NCBI RefSeq assembly: GCF_001905005.1
Contig: NZ_LWKZ01000001.1
Coordinates: 561,775-625,774, forward strand
Direction: 5' to 3'
DNA from: Streptomyces sp. CB02923
GTDB lineage: Bacteria > Actinomycetota > Actinomycetes > Streptomycetales > Streptomycetaceae
DNA length: 64,000 nucleotides
The stretch's first letter is position 1. Every line of letters begins with the position of its first letter. Positions 24,436-33,149 of the stretch are shown here, one piece after another. Below the pieces are notes generated by a model, which did no database searches, had not been told where the DNA came from, and saw only the letters and a list, made by a program, of their open reading frames with translations. The position numbers were made by a program, and so were the translations under genes.

Positions 24436-27400
24436 GTGCACGTCGACATCCGGGTACTGGGCCCTGTGGACATCCGGCTGAACGGCCGCCCCGACCCGCT
24501 GGGATCACTCAAGGAACGGGCCCTGCTCGCCGCGCTGTCGGTGGACGCGGGCCGGCCGGTGCCGCTCGACACGCTCATCGCCCGCCTGTGGGACGACCAC
24601 CCGCCCGCGAAGGCCCGCGCCGGGCTCCACTCGTACGCCGCGCGGCTGCGCGGGCGGCTGCGCACCGGCAATCAGAGCGCCGCCCTCACCCAGCAGGCCC
24701 ACGCCTACACCCTCGACGTCGAGCCCCGCCAGGTCGACTGCCACCACTTCCGGGAGCTGGCCGCACGGGCCCGCACGCTGGCGGACGCGGGCGACGACCC
24801 CGGCGCACTCGCCGTGTTCGAGGAGGCGGAGGCGCTGTGGCGGGGCGAGCCGCTCTGCGGCCTGCACGGGCTGTGGGCCGAGGGGGTACGGGCCCGGCTG
24901 GCCGGACACCGCCTGGCCGCCACGCTGTGCCGGATCGCCATCGAGCTGCACCGGGGCCGGTTCGCGGAACTCACCGCCGAACTCGCCGCGCTGTGGGAGC
25001 AGCACCCCACGGACGAGGACCTGGTGGCCCATCTGATGATCGCGAACTACGGCTGCGGGCGGCAGGCGGACGCCCTTCGCGCGTACGAGGCGACCCGCCG
25101 CCGGCTCGGTGAGGAACTGGGCACCGACCCCGGCGAGGCGCTGGCCCGCATCCACCGGCACATCCTCGACGGCGCCCCGGTCGCCCGGCTGCTCGCCCGC
25201 CGCGAACCGCCGAGCACCGCCGGGCCAGCACCGGGCGCCGGGCCCGCACCGGGCCCCATGGCGGCTCCGGTGCCCGACAACCTGCCCAGTCACGGCGAAC
25301 TCGTCGGCCGCGAGGACGAACTGCGCCTCCTGACCGCCCCCGTGCGGGACGGCGCGGTCATCGCCCTCCAGGCCATCTCCGGCATGGGCGGCATCGGCAA
25401 GTCGCTGCTGGCCGTACACCTCGCCCACCGGCTCCAGCAGCGCTACCCCGACGGCCGGATCTACCTCGACCTGTGCGCCCACGCACCCGGCCGCCCGCCG
25501 CTCACCCCGCAGGCGGCCCTGGCCGCGCTGCTGCGCGTGCTGGGCGTCCCGGCCGAGGGCCTCCCGCGCGGGCTGGACGAGCTGACGTCCCTGTGGCGCT
25601 CCCTGCTGAGCGCCCGGCGCGCCGTGATCGTGCTGGACGACGCGGCCGGGCCCGAGCAGGTGCGGCCGCTGCTCCCGGTCGGTTCCCGCTCGCTGACGGT
25701 CGTCACGAGCCGCCGCCGGATGGCGGGCGTCCCGGGGCTGCGTCCGGTCTTCCTGGACGTGCTGCCGCCCGCGGACGCCGCCACGCTCTTCGTGCGGCTG
25801 GTCGGGCCCGAGCGGGCGGGCGGCCCCGGCGAGGTGGCCACCGTCGTACGGCTGTGCGGGCGCCTGCCGCTGGCGGTCGAACTCGCGGCGGGGCGGCTGG
25901 TCTCCCGGCCGTCCTGGACCACGGGCCACCTCATCCAGCGGCTGTCCCGCGGGCACGGCCGCCTCGGCGAGATCCGCAGCGTCCACCGGGACATCGCCCG
26001 CGTCTTCGAGATGTCGTACCACACGCTGGACGACGACCAGCGCACCGTCTTCCGGCTGCTGGCCCTGCACCCCGGCCCGCAGTTCGGCCCGCACGCCGCC
26101 GCCGCGCTGACCGGGCTGCCGCTGCCCGCGGCCGAGCGGATCGTCGAGACGCTGCTGGACGCGCACCTCGTCCAGGAGCCGGAGGCGGACCGCTACCAGT
26201 ACCACGACCTGATCGCGGAGTACGCGCTCACGCTGGCCGCCGAGGACCCGCCGGAGGAGCGCGAGGCCGCGCTGCACCGGCTGTCCGTGTTCCACCTCTG
26301 CGCGGCGGACCGGGCGGACCGGCTCGTCAACCCGCGCCGCTCGCGCCTGGACGTGCCGTACACCGTCGATCCCGAACTGCTGCCCCGCTGGAGCGGGCCC
26401 CAGGAGGCCAGGGACTGGCTGGCGGCGGAGCACCAGGCGCTGTTCGCCGCCGAGCAGCACGCCCGTACGCACGGGGCGCCGCGCCGCGCGGCCTGGTTCG
26501 GCCACGTCCTCGCCGTCTTCCTGGACACCGAGGGCCACTGGGCCGAGGCCGAGCACATCCACCGGCACGCGGCGCTGTACTGGCAGCAGTGCCGCGACCG
26601 GCGCGCGGAGGCCAGGGCGCAGACCGAGCTCAGCACCACGCACGCGCACGCCGCCCGGTACGCGCAGGCCGAGGCGGCCGGGCGGCGGGCGCTGGAGCTG
26701 GCCCGCGCGGTGCACGACACGGAGACCGAGGCGGAGGCGCTCCAGCAGCTGGGCGTGCTCCACTGGCACCGGGGCGAGTACCGCCCGATGCTCGCGGTGC
26801 AGCGCGCGGCGCTGGAACTGCGGATCGCGTCCGGGGATCGCTGGCACCAGGCGCGCAGCACCAACAACCTCGGCATCGCCCAGCTGCATCTGGGCGACCC
26901 CGCCACCGCGATGCGGCATTTCCGGCAGGCCATGGCCATGTTCCGGGAGACCGGCGACAAGCGGGGCGAGACCCAGTCGCTGAACAACTTGGGAGATACA
27001 CAGCTGCACACGGGGGAGAAGGAAGCCGCCCGAGCGTCCTTCGCGCAGGCACTCGCCATCGCAGCGGAATTCGGTAGCCGCTCGGAGCAGGCCATGGCAC
27101 GCATCAATCTCGCGTCCACGTTCCGCATGCCTCAGGAACTCGGCGAAGCTCTTGGTCTCTACTCGGAAGCACTGCTGTCCTTCCAGCAACTGGGCGACCG
27201 CAGGAACGAGACCATCACTCTCGTGAACATGGGTAATGCGCTGCGCGATTCCGAGGAATTGACGGCAGCAGGACGGCATTACGAAAATGCGCTGGAACTC
27301 GCCCGGACCATCGGTGCGGGCCTGGAGGAGGCACAGGCGCTGCGCGGCCTGGGGGTCATCGGGCGCCGGCTGGGACTGCTGGAGCTGTCCGCCGGGCACC

Positions 27401-27621
27401 TGGAGATGGCACTGAGTGTCGCCCGCCGGATCGGCTCCCCCGAGGAGGAGGCCCGCGCCTGCGACGCGCTCGCCGAACTCCACCTGGCGAACGGGAACCG
27501 GGAAAAGGCGGGCACGCTGTGGCGGATCGCGCTGGACACGTTCGAACGCCTCGATCTGTTCGAATTCCGCCGCCTGGAGGCGCGGGTGGCCGAAGCGGGA
27601 TGCATCGATCTACGCGAATAG
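24436..27621 (+). CDS. AfsR/SARP family regulator (OmpR-type HTH - BTAD - NB-ARC - TPR)
   Basis: The GTG at 24436 (RBS GAGAAGG) starts VHVDIRVLGPVDIRLNGRPD; 1061 residues. The winged-helix DNA-binding domain is at ~3-97, BTAD ~98-245, a Pro/Ala linker ~250-270, NB-ARC with Walker A GMGGIGKSL (~315-323), and TPRs from ~690 to the end. Such large regulators control secondary metabolism or development via ATP-dependent oligomerisation. The base composition changes inside the gene: third-position GC is ~68% across 27061-27303 versus ~95% or more elsewhere, suggesting a recombined TPR segment. The divergent gene is another STAND ATPase. Confidence 0.92.
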   Translation: MHVDIRVLGPVDIRLNGRPDPLGSLKERALLAALSVDAGRPVPLDTLIARLWDDHPPAKARAGLHSYAARLRGRLRTGNQSAALTQQAHAYTLDVEPRQVDCHHFRELAARARTLADAGDDPGALAVFEEAEALWRGEPLCGLHGLWAEGVRARLAGHRLAATLCRIAIELHRGRFAELTAELAALWEQHPTDEDLVAHLMIANYGCGRQADALRAYEATRRRLGEELGTDPGEALARIHRHILDGAPVARLLARREPPSTAGPAPGAGPAPGPMAAPVPDNLPSHGELVGREDELRLLTAPVRDGAVIALQAISGMGGIGKSLLAVHLAHRLQQRYPDGRIYLDLCAHAPGRPPLTPQAALAALLRVLGVPAEGLPRGLDELTSLWRSLLSARRAVIVLDDAAGPEQVRPLLPVGSRSLTVVTSRRRMAGVPGLRPVFLDVLPPADAATLFVRLVGPERAGGPGEVATVVRLCGRLPLAVELAAGRLVSRPSWTTGHLIQRLSRGHGRLGEIRSVHRDIARVFEMSYHTLDDDQRTVFRLLALHPGPQFGPHAAAALTGLPLPAAERIVETLLDAHLVQEPEADRYQYHDLIAEYALTLAAEDPPEEREAALHRLSVFHLCAADRADRLVNPRRSRLDVPYTVDPELLPRWSGPQEARDWLAAEHQALFAAEQHARTHGAPRRAAWFGHVLAVFLDTEGHWAEAEHIHRHAALYWQQCRDRRAEARAQTELSTTHAHAARYAQAEAAGRRALELARAVHDTETEAEALQQLGVLHWHRGEYRPMLAVQRAALELRIASGDRWHQARSTNNLGIAQLHLGDPATAMRHFRQAMAMFRETGDKRGETQSLNNLGDTQLHTGEKEAARASFAQALAIAAEFGSRSEQAMARINLASTFRMPQELGEALGLYSEALLSFQQLGDRRNETITLVNMGNALRDSEELTAAGRHYENALELARTIGAGLEEAQALRGLGVIGRRLGLLELSAGHLEMALSVARRIGSPEEEARACDALAELHLANGNREKAGTLWRIALDTFERLDLFEFRRLEARVAEAGCIDLRE

Positions 27622-27731
27622 ATGACCCGAACAGCCTGAATGGGCACGGGATTTGACACTGATCACTTCTTCGGCTTTCCTGGCCGCGTCCTAACGATCA
27701 CGTACGCGGATTGCCAGGAGATTGAAGCAAG

Positions 27732-27923
27732 TTGATAGGTCCTGAACATTCTCAGGTCGCCGTGGTGGCCGATCCGGCGCCACCGCAGGCCGAGCTTCGC
27801 GAGACTCCGGTCGTCGAACCGACACCGACCACGGTCGGAACACGGTCAATAGTCGTCATGACCAGTAGCGAGACCTCTCGCTTGTTCTCGAAAGAAGCCA
27901 AACCTGTGTGCATGCCCTCCTGA
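27732..27923 (+). CDS. Doubtful small ORF, 63 aa
   Basis: A TTG start with CCAGGAG 11 bases upstream gives MIGPEHSQVAVVADPAPPQA..., ending EAKPVCMPS. Third-position GC is ~65%, far below neighbouring genes but similar to the patch in the preceding regulator. There is no signal peptide or recognisable precursor motif. It may be chance, a decayed gene remnant or a foreign peptide gene. Confidence 0.2.
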   Translation: MIGPEHSQVAVVADPAPPQAELRETPVVEPTPTTVGTRSIVVMTSSETSRLFSKEAKPVCMPS

Positions 27924-27936
27924 CGGAGACGGCGAC

Positions 27937-27972
27937 AGGGCCGGCCGGGCGCCACCCCGCCCCGCCGGCCCT
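27937..27972 (-). terminator. Hairpin between convergent AfsR-type and LysR genes
   Basis: AGGGCCGGC (27937-27945) pairs with GCCGGCCCT (27964-27972), leaving an 18-base loop. It sits 3 bases after the stop of the minus-strand LysR gene. Confidence 0.55.
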
Positions 27973-27974
27973 TC

Positions 27975-28934
27975 TCACGTGGCGATCGGCAGTGGCCCGT
28001 CGTGCCGTACGAGCCACTCGCGGTACGCCGTGCTCTCCCAGGCCACTTCCATGTACGAGGCGGTCAGGTCGGCGAAGAGGGCGTCGGCGGGCGCGGCCGG
28101 GGCGGCGCCGGGGCGGTGGGCCATGAAGAGGCGGACGGCCAGCGGGTCGCCGCTCAGCGGGCGGATGGCCATACCGTGCCGGGGCCGGGAGGTCGGCTGG
28201 CAGGGCGCGACGACCTCGCCGGCCGCGACCAGGTCGGCCGCGGTCAGGTAGTCCCCGTGCACCACCCGGGGGTCCAGGCCCGCCGCCGCGAAGACCCGGC
28301 GCAGCCCCGTCCACTCGCCGTCCACCGACGGGTCGACCATCCACTGGTCACCGGCCAGCTCGGCGAGGGAGACCACCGGGTTGCGGACCGCCGGATGATT
28401 GACCGGAAGCGCGACGAACTGCGGTTCGCGGGCGATGAGTTCACGCTCGACCAGCCCGTCGGGCCGCCGCAGCGGCGCCCCCTCCACCTCGTGGACGAAG
28501 GCGACGTCGAGCTGGCCCATCGCCACCATCTGGAGCAGCGCGTTGGCGGACACGTCGATCCGGATGGCGGTGTCCGTGTCGGGCAGCCTGGCCCGCAGCC
28601 GCCGCAGCCAGCCCGCCACGGCCCGGCTGCTGGTGCTGCCGATGCGCAGCCGGGAGACGCCGGACCGCAGGGAGGCGGAGGCGATCTCGTCGACCAGCGC
28701 CCGCATGTCGGCCACGATCGGCCGGGCCCGGCTCAGCACCGAATGCCCCAGCGGCGTCGGCCGGCTGCCGGTCCGCTCGCGGAAGAACAGCTGGCCGCCG
28801 AGCGCGTTCTCGATGCGGCGGAGCTGGGTCGTCAGGGAAGGCTGGGTCATGCCCAGCTGCCGCGCGGCCTTGCGTACGCTGCCCGCGTCGGCTATCGCGC
28901 ACAGCGCACGAAGGTGCCTCACTTCGAGCTCCAC
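27975..28934 (-). CDS. LysR family regulator divergent from snapalysin
   Basis: The start is placed at the GTG at 28934 (VELEVRHLRALCAIADAGSV), the usual LysR opening; a GTG at 28922 is also possible; ~319 residues. HTH at ~17-45 (VRKAARQLGMTQPSLTTQLRRIENALGG), effector-binding domain to the end. LysR regulators divergent from snapalysin genes (mprR/snpR in S. coelicolor and S. lividans) are known activators of the protease, and the same arrangement is present here. The 220-base gap between the two starts is the presumed target. Confidence 0.92.
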   Translation of the reverse strand: MELEVRHLRALCAIADAGSVRKAARQLGMTQPSLTTQLRRIENALGGQLFFRERTGSRPTPLGHSVLSRARPIVADMRALVDEIASASLRSGVSRLRIGSTSSRAVAGWLRRLRARLPDTDTAIRIDVSANALLQMVAMGQLDVAFVHEVEGAPLRRPDGLVERELIAREPQFVALPVNHPAVRNPVVSLAELAGDQWMVDPSVDGEWTGLRRVFAAAGLDPRVVHGDYLTAADLVAAGEVVAPCQPTSRPRHGMAIRPLSGDPLAVRLFMAHRPGAAPAAPADALFADLTASYMEVAWESTAYREWLVRHDGPLPIAT

Positions 28935-29154
28935 GACCGGAGCATAACGACGTTTGCGCACGTCACACCAGACTCTTCGGGCACGCAGGGGCCTCTTTCC
29001 CCGCGGGGGTATCACCTGGTGCTATCGCCACCTGGCATCTCCGCGCCCGGGATCTTCTCGAACAGACTCTCCGGCACCAAGAGTTCATCCGCACGGCCCC
29101 GGCCGCCGCCCCACACGGCGGCCGTACGGCCGACGGACGATAAGGAGTCCCCCC
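28935..29154. promoter_or_regulatory. Divergent LysR/snapalysin control region
   Basis: A 220-base gap between two divergent start codons. Related loci carry several T-N11-A LysR sites in this gap. Candidate symmetric sequence is present around 29010-29035 (CACCTGGTGCTATCGCCACC), but individual sites cannot be assigned reliably by eye. Confidence 0.4.
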
Positions 29155-29802
29155 ATGAGATCTCCCAAGACGGCACTGTCGGCAGTGCTCGGCCTGGGCC
29201 TCGTCGCCACGCTGGCCGCCGCGGCCCCCGCGACGGCGACCTCCGTCTCCTCCGCCCCCCAGACCCACCGGGTCACGGCCGCCGCGTACGTCGGCTCGGC
29301 CGCCGAGAAGGCCGACACCAAGGCGTTCTTCGAGGCCGTCATGAAGTCGGTCAAGGCCAAGCAGGCGGCGCACCCGGGCCTGAAGGCCGTCACCGTCACC
29401 TACGACGCGAGCGCGGCACCGACGTTCAAGAGCCAGATATCCCAGAGCGCCCAGATCTGGAACGGCGCGGTGGAGAACGTCAAGCTGCAGGAAGGCAGCG
29501 GCGGCGACTTCCAGTACCGCGAGGGCAACGACGCTCGCGGCTCGTACGCCAGCACCGACGGCCACGGCCAGGGCTTCGTCTTCCTGGACTACAAGCAGAA
29601 CAAGGAATACGACTCGACCCGCGTGACCACGCACGAGACCGGCCACGTGCTGGGTCTGCCGGACCACTACGAGGGCCCGTGCAGCGAGCTGATGTCCGGC
29701 GGCGGCCCCGGCCCGTCCTGCACGAACTCCCAGCCGGACCAGACCGAGCGGTCCAAGGTGAACCAGCTCTGGGCCAACGGCCTCAAGGGCGTACGCCTCT
29801 GA
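29155..29802 (+). CDS. snpA: Snapalysin (secreted small neutral metalloprotease, M7)
   Basis: A secreted zinc endopeptidase of 215 residues; ATG at 29155 with AAGGAG upstream. The signal peptide spans ~1-28 ([23 protein letters not shown]), followed by a short propeptide. The catalytic motif [13 protein letters not shown] starts at residue 160: His160 and His164 bind zinc, Glu161 is catalytic, Asp170 is the third ligand typical of family M7. Cysteines near 178 and 192 (GPCSELM, PSCTNS) likely form the conserved disulfide. Expression is presumably activated by the divergent LysR protein. Confidence 0.95.
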   Translation: MRSPKTALSAVLGLGLVATLAAAAPATATSVSSAPQTHRVTAAAYVGSAAEKADTKAFFEAVMKSVKAKQAAHPGLKAVTVTYDASAAPTFKSQISQSAQIWNGAVENVKLQEGSGGDFQYREGNDARGSYASTDGHGQGFVFLDYKQNKEYDSTRVTTHETGHVLGLPDHYEGPCSELMSGGGPGPSCTNSQPDQTERSKVNQLWANGLKGVRL

Positions 29803-29894
29803 CGGGCCCCTCCCCCGGCAGGTCCCGTAAGGCGTGACCACGCCGCGGCCCCGGGAAACTACGGTGCGCGAGCACCGCGGTCCGACAGCGTCTA

Positions 29895-29931
29895 CGCGCG
29901 CGGCGGGCTCTCCGGAGCCCTGCCGCGCGCG
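29895..29931 (+). terminator. Hairpin after snapalysin
   Basis: CGCGCGCGGCGGGCTC (29895-29910) pairs with the complementary arm ending at 29931, with a 4-base TCCG loop and one bulged T. It lies ~90 bases after the snapalysin stop, between convergent genes. Confidence 0.6.
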
Positions 29932-29982
29932 TACGCGTTCCGCGCCGCGCGCCCGGCACTCTTCGTACCGATGCGCCGTGCC

Positions 29983-30528
29983 TCAGTGCGCCAGCGCCCG
30001 GCTCCACGCCTCCAGTTCCGGTTCCCCGTCGTCGGACCGGCGCAGCCGGCCGGTGGGCTGCCACCCCCATGCCCGTACCGCGGAGCGCGCCGCGCCGTTC
30101 GCCGTCTCGACGAGGGTGACCACCATCGTGGCGTTGCTGCGGATGAGCAGTGTCTCCTGGAGGCGGGTGGCGACGTGGCCGCGCCGGTGCGCGGGCAGCA
30201 CCATCAGCTCGGCGACGACGAACACCCGGCCGGAGGCCGTCAGTTCCTCCAGGTCACGCGGTACCTGACCGTTGAATCCCTGCCACCACCGGCCGTCGCG
30301 TTCGGCGGGGAAGCCGTAGCCGCAGCCGACCAGCGCCGGGTCGCTGGCGATGACCATCTCGAAGCCCGGGCGCTGGATGTGCTCGGCGAACCGCTGCAGG
30401 AAGGCCCCGCGTCCGCGGAACTCCTCGCCCGAGGGGCCGCGGTACGCCTCGACGTACAGGTCGGCGACGGCCTCGCGCTGTGCCTCGGCCTGCCACCTGC
30501 TCAGGCGCCGCAAGAAGACTTCTGCCAT
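29983..30528 (-). CDS. GNAT family N-acetyltransferase
   Basis: A 181-residue protein from the ATG at 30528, preceded by GGAGG at 5 bases. The acetyl-CoA motif A is in FVVAELMVLPAHRRGHVATRLQETLL (~110-135). The substrate is unknown. It lies 23 bases after the GAF-ANTAR gene on the same strand, so the two are an operon. A far longer opening in this frame covers the ANTAR gene and is a GC artefact. Confidence 0.88.
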   Translation of the reverse strand: MAEVFLRRLSRWQAEAQREAVADLYVEAYRGPSGEEFRGRGAFLQRFAEHIQRPGFEMVIASDPALVGCGYGFPAERDGRWWQGFNGQVPRDLEELTASGRVFVVAELMVLPAHRRGHVATRLQETLLIRSNATMVVTLVETANGAARSAVRAWGWQPTGRLRRSDDGEPELEAWSRALAH

Positions 30529-30551
30529 CCGGTCCTCCACAGGTCCAGGAT

Positions 30552-31298
30552 TCACCTTCGGTTGAGGAAGTACTCCTTGACGAGGCCGCTGTCGAGCGTG
30601 CCGTCGACGACCTGGCGGGCCAGGTCGGGCAGTCTGCGGCGGTGGGCGCGCGCGTAGGCCCGGACGACCGTGAACGCTTCGTCCACGGTCGTCCCCCAGC
30701 GTTCCGCGAGCATCCCCTTGGCCTGTTCGATGACGACGCGGGAGTCGAGCGCGCGCTGCAACTGCCTCCGCTCGATGTTGCTGCGCTCCAGGCTCCGGTG
30801 CTGTACGGCGGTGACGGCCAGCAGGTCGGCCAGCGACCGGGCGAACACGCCGTCCCGCTCGGCGCGCGGTGCGGTGGCGCCGGAGAAGAGGGCCAGGACG
30901 CCGACGACTTGGGAGCACAGGCGCATCGGTACGGCGTGCGCCGCCAGGTGTCCCTGTTCCCGCGCGAGGCCGGTGAACCGCGGCCACCGTGCGGCGGTGT
31001 GCGGGTCGGACAGGGCGATGTCCGTCTCGCCCGTACCGCTGCGGTAGCAGTCGGCGAACGGGCCCCAGGCGTCCGGTGCGCCGTCCGGGCCGAGCAGGCG
31101 GGCGGCGTCGCCGTACTCCGCGATCACCTGGAGCCGGTGGTAGGCGTCGGCGAGCAGGACGACGGCCGCGTCCGCGCCGAGCAGCCCGGCGCAGTGCGCG
31201 ACCGCGCGGCGCAGCAACTCCCCGCAGTCGGCGTCGCCGATGAGCCCCGCGGGCACGTCCGCCCATGGTGTCTGCGCCGGAGATTCTTCACGGGCCAT
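30552..31298 (-). CDS. GAF-ANTAR domain protein
   Basis: A ~248-residue protein. The ATG at 31298 is chosen because GGAAGGG lies 9 bases before it; ATGs at 31307 and 31343 are alternatives. GAF at ~25-170 (CGELLRRAVAHCAGLLGADAAVVLLAD). ANTAR at ~180-235 (LQRALDSRVVIEQAKGMLAERWGTTVDEAFTVVRAYARAHRRRLPDLARQVV). It is a third ANTAR protein in the window, organised like the one at 19050 but with its own GNAT partner downstream. Predicted antiterminator; targets unknown. Confidence 0.9.
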   Translation of the reverse strand: MAREESPAQTPWADVPAGLIGDADCGELLRRAVAHCAGLLGADAAVVLLADAYHRLQVIAEYGDAARLLGPDGAPDAWGPFADCYRSGTGETDIALSDPHTAARWPRFTGLAREQGHLAAHAVPMRLCSQVVGVLALFSGATAPRAERDGVFARSLADLLAVTAVQHRSLERSNIERRQLQRALDSRVVIEQAKGMLAERWGTTVDEAFTVVRAYARAHRRRLPDLARQVVDGTLDSGLVKEYFLNRR

Positions 31299-31536
31299 GG
31301 AAACCATCCCTTCCGCCGTCGGCCGTTCGTGGCCCGTGTCCATCGTCTCTCGGATCGACGCCGCACGGCTACTATGCCTGCGGCAAGGCGCAGGCGGGAG
31401 ACCGCCGACGCCGCGCGCCGGGGACCCGCCCAGGACCCCGGAACCCGTTCCTGCGGCCTACGCGTTCATACTGTGCTGATCTTGACCGTCAACTCGCCGG
31501 GGATCTCCGCATGGAGCGGTTCCCGGAACGACGCGC

Positions 31537-31896
31537 CTAGGGCGAGCAGTTGGCCATCTGGTCGCAGCGCGCGTCCCGCACGCTCGCGTAGCGGGGGAAG
31601 CGGCTGGTCAGCCGCGTCGCCCTGAGCAGTGTGGTGATGCCGCGCTGGGCGTGGACGACCCGCAGCCAGCCGCCCTGCTCCACGGCCCAGTTCTGCGCGG
31701 CGCACAGTTCGCGCAGTGCGGAGCAGTCCATGAAGGTCACCGCGCCGAGGTCGACGATCACCCGTGGAGGGCCGGTGGCGCGGCCGTGGCCCCTGCGCAG
31801 CAGATCCCGGAAGCGTGGCGCCGTCATGAGGTCGAGCTCTCCCTCGGGCCGCACTACGTTGATCTGGTTCACGCCGATCCGGCGGTGGAGGTCCAT
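31537..31896 (-). CDS. STAS domain protein (anti-sigma factor antagonist-like)
   Basis: A 119-residue protein from the ATG at 31896 (MDLHRRIGVNQINVVRPEGELDL). The STAS core is clear: ELDLMTAPRFRDLLRR and VIVDLGAVTFMDCSALRELC, in which Ser of the D-C-S-A-L motif is the position phosphorylated by RsbW-type kinases. It lies upstream of and on the same strand as the GAF-ANTAR gene but 238 bases away. No partner kinase is adjacent; the RsbW-like gene at 52410 is distant. Confidence 0.88.
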   Translation of the reverse strand: MDLHRRIGVNQINVVRPEGELDLMTAPRFRDLLRRGHGRATGPPRVIVDLGAVTFMDCSALRELCAAQNWAVEQGGWLRVVHAQRGITTLLRATRLTSRFPRYASVRDARCDQMANCSP

Positions 31897-32108
31897 AGCG
31901 ATCCCGCCCCTGAAGTCACTCGTGCACGCACTGACTGTCTTTCGTGCGAACCGGGGTCCGGGGCACCGCGCCATCAGCGTATTCCGGCAGGCCGTCGGGT
32001 GGCGGTGAAGAAAGGTTCCGTTCGAAAGTCGGCCCCAATCGTTCACCCGTGCGGGGGTTTTGTCGCACGGGTGAGCCCACCAGCCGCTCCCGGTCCCGTC
32101 CGTACGCC

Positions 32109-32483
32109 TCAGGCCCACAGCGCCTGGGCGAGGGCCACACCGGCGAACACCGCGCCCAGACCGGCGGCCACGCTCGCCACCGCGTTCGCGGCGGCGTACC
32201 ACCGCGCCCCGCCGGCGGCCAGCCGCAGCGTCTCGTACGAGAAGGTCGAGTACGTCGTCAGCGCCCCGCACAGCCCCGTCCCGAGCAGGAGGTACAGGTG
32301 CGAGGAAGCGGCGCCCGCCGCCACCGCGCCGGTGACCAGGCCCAGCACCAGCGAGCCCGCGACGTTGACCGCGAACGTCCCCCAGGGGAAGGCGGAGGCG
32401 TGCCGGGCCTGCACGAAGCGGTCCGTCAGGAAGCGCAGGGGCGCACCGGCCATCGCGCCGGCCACCACGAGCAGCCAGTTCAC
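32109..32483 (-). CDS. crcB: Fluoride efflux channel CrcB (second subunit gene)
   Basis: A 124-residue membrane protein from the GTG at 32483 with GGGGGAGG upstream. Four hydrophobic helices; family motifs GAPLRFLTDRF, FPWGTFAVNVAGSLVLG and GLCGALTTYSTFSYE. Fluc/CrcB proteins form dimeric fluoride channels. Its start overlaps the stop of the other crcB (GTGA), so the two likely form a heterodimer, as in other Gram-positive pairs. Confidence 0.93.
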   Translation of the reverse strand: MNWLLVVAGAMAGAPLRFLTDRFVQARHASAFPWGTFAVNVAGSLVLGLVTGAVAAGAASSHLYLLLGTGLCGALTTYSTFSYETLRLAAGGARWYAAANAVASVAAGLGAVFAGVALAQALWA

Positions 32484-32932
32484 CGTGCGCCTCCCCCCTC
32501 CGAGGTACCGAGGCGAGCGGCTCGCCGCCCCCGTCCGTGCCGGGTCAGTACGTGCCGGGTGCCCGCGGAGGCGGCACCCACCGCCGCCAGCGCGCCGAGC
32601 AGGGTGGCGGCCAGGTAGGCCAGGCCGAGGGCGAGCTGCCCGGTGTCCATGAGGTGCCCGATGTCCACGGTGTACGTGGAGAAGGTGGTGAACCCGCCGA
32701 GGACCCCGGTGCCGAGGAACGGGCGCAGCAGCGGATGCGGCGATCCGCGCTCGGTGATCAGCGCCATCAGGACGCCCATGAGCGCACAGCCGACGACGTT
32801 GACCAGGAAGGTGGTCACGGGGAAGGTCCCGGGGGCGGTGGGCCACAGCAGGGCGGCGCCGTAGCGGGCTGCCCCTCCGATGCCGCCGCCGAGCGCCACC
32901 ACTCCGATGACCGCTCCGGTGCGCGTGCGCAT
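32480..32932 (-). CDS. crcB: Fluoride efflux channel CrcB (first subunit gene)
   Basis: A 150-residue paralogue from the ATG at 32932. Motifs: GGGIGGAARYGAALLWP, FPVTTFLVNVVGCALMG and GVLGGFTTFSTYTVD. A basic tail of ~25 residues follows the fourth helix and is absent in the partner. It is the first gene of the two-gene operon. No fluoride riboswitch was recognised upstream. Confidence 0.93.
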   Translation of the reverse strand: MRTRTGAVIGVVALGGGIGGAARYGAALLWPTAPGTFPVTTFLVNVVGCALMGVLMALITERGSPHPLLRPFLGTGVLGGFTTFSTYTVDIGHLMDTGQLALGLAYLAATLLGALAAVGAASAGTRHVLTRHGRGRRAARLGTSEGGGAR

Positions 32933-33084
32933 ACGTCTCCCTACTCGCGCGGTGCGTGCGTCTCTGCATTCCGCTCTGCAAGCAGGGACCGTTGGCGGCC
33001 TCCGACGGCCGCGGTTGTGGTCCGGCGGGCCCCACCGCCGTGCCGTGATCCGAAGATCACCGGTACGTCCAGGCTAACCCCGGC

Positions 33085-33117
33085 TGTTTGACACCGCCAA
33101 ACATGGGATGTTCCCAT
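33085..33117. promoter_or_regulatory. Two adjacent inverted repeats before the GntR gene
   Basis: TGTTTG-N7-CAAACA (33085-33103) touches ATGGGA-TGT-TCCCAT (33103-33117). They end 33 bases before the regulator start codon, a typical place for an autoregulatory operator. Which one binds is unknown. Confidence 0.5.
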
Positions 33118-33149
33118 CACCGGTGGAATCGAGAGGGAGGACGGCGTCC

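Larger units (their letters stand above)
27622..27974. other. 353-base lower-GC gap after the AfsR-type gene
   Basis: This stretch is visibly less GC-rich than its surroundings (many A/T runs at 27640-27740 and 27840-27910). It holds one weak short frame (27732-27923) and, at its end, a hairpin between the convergent genes. Nothing else was recognised. Confidence 0.5.

Noticed and set aside
24505..27483. A 992-residue minus-strand frame opposite the AfsR-type regulator
   Set aside because: Same GC artefact; no motifs, and the plus strand encodes a complete multi-domain regulator.
29983..31266. A 427-residue frame that would join the GNAT and ANTAR regions
   Set aside because: The upstream half is an off-register reading of the ANTAR gene; the GNAT gene has its own GGAGG and ATG at 30528.
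32933..33060. Fluoride riboswitch expected before crcB
   Set aside because: I could not find the conserved fluoride aptamer pattern on the minus strand upstream of the first crcB; none is claimed.
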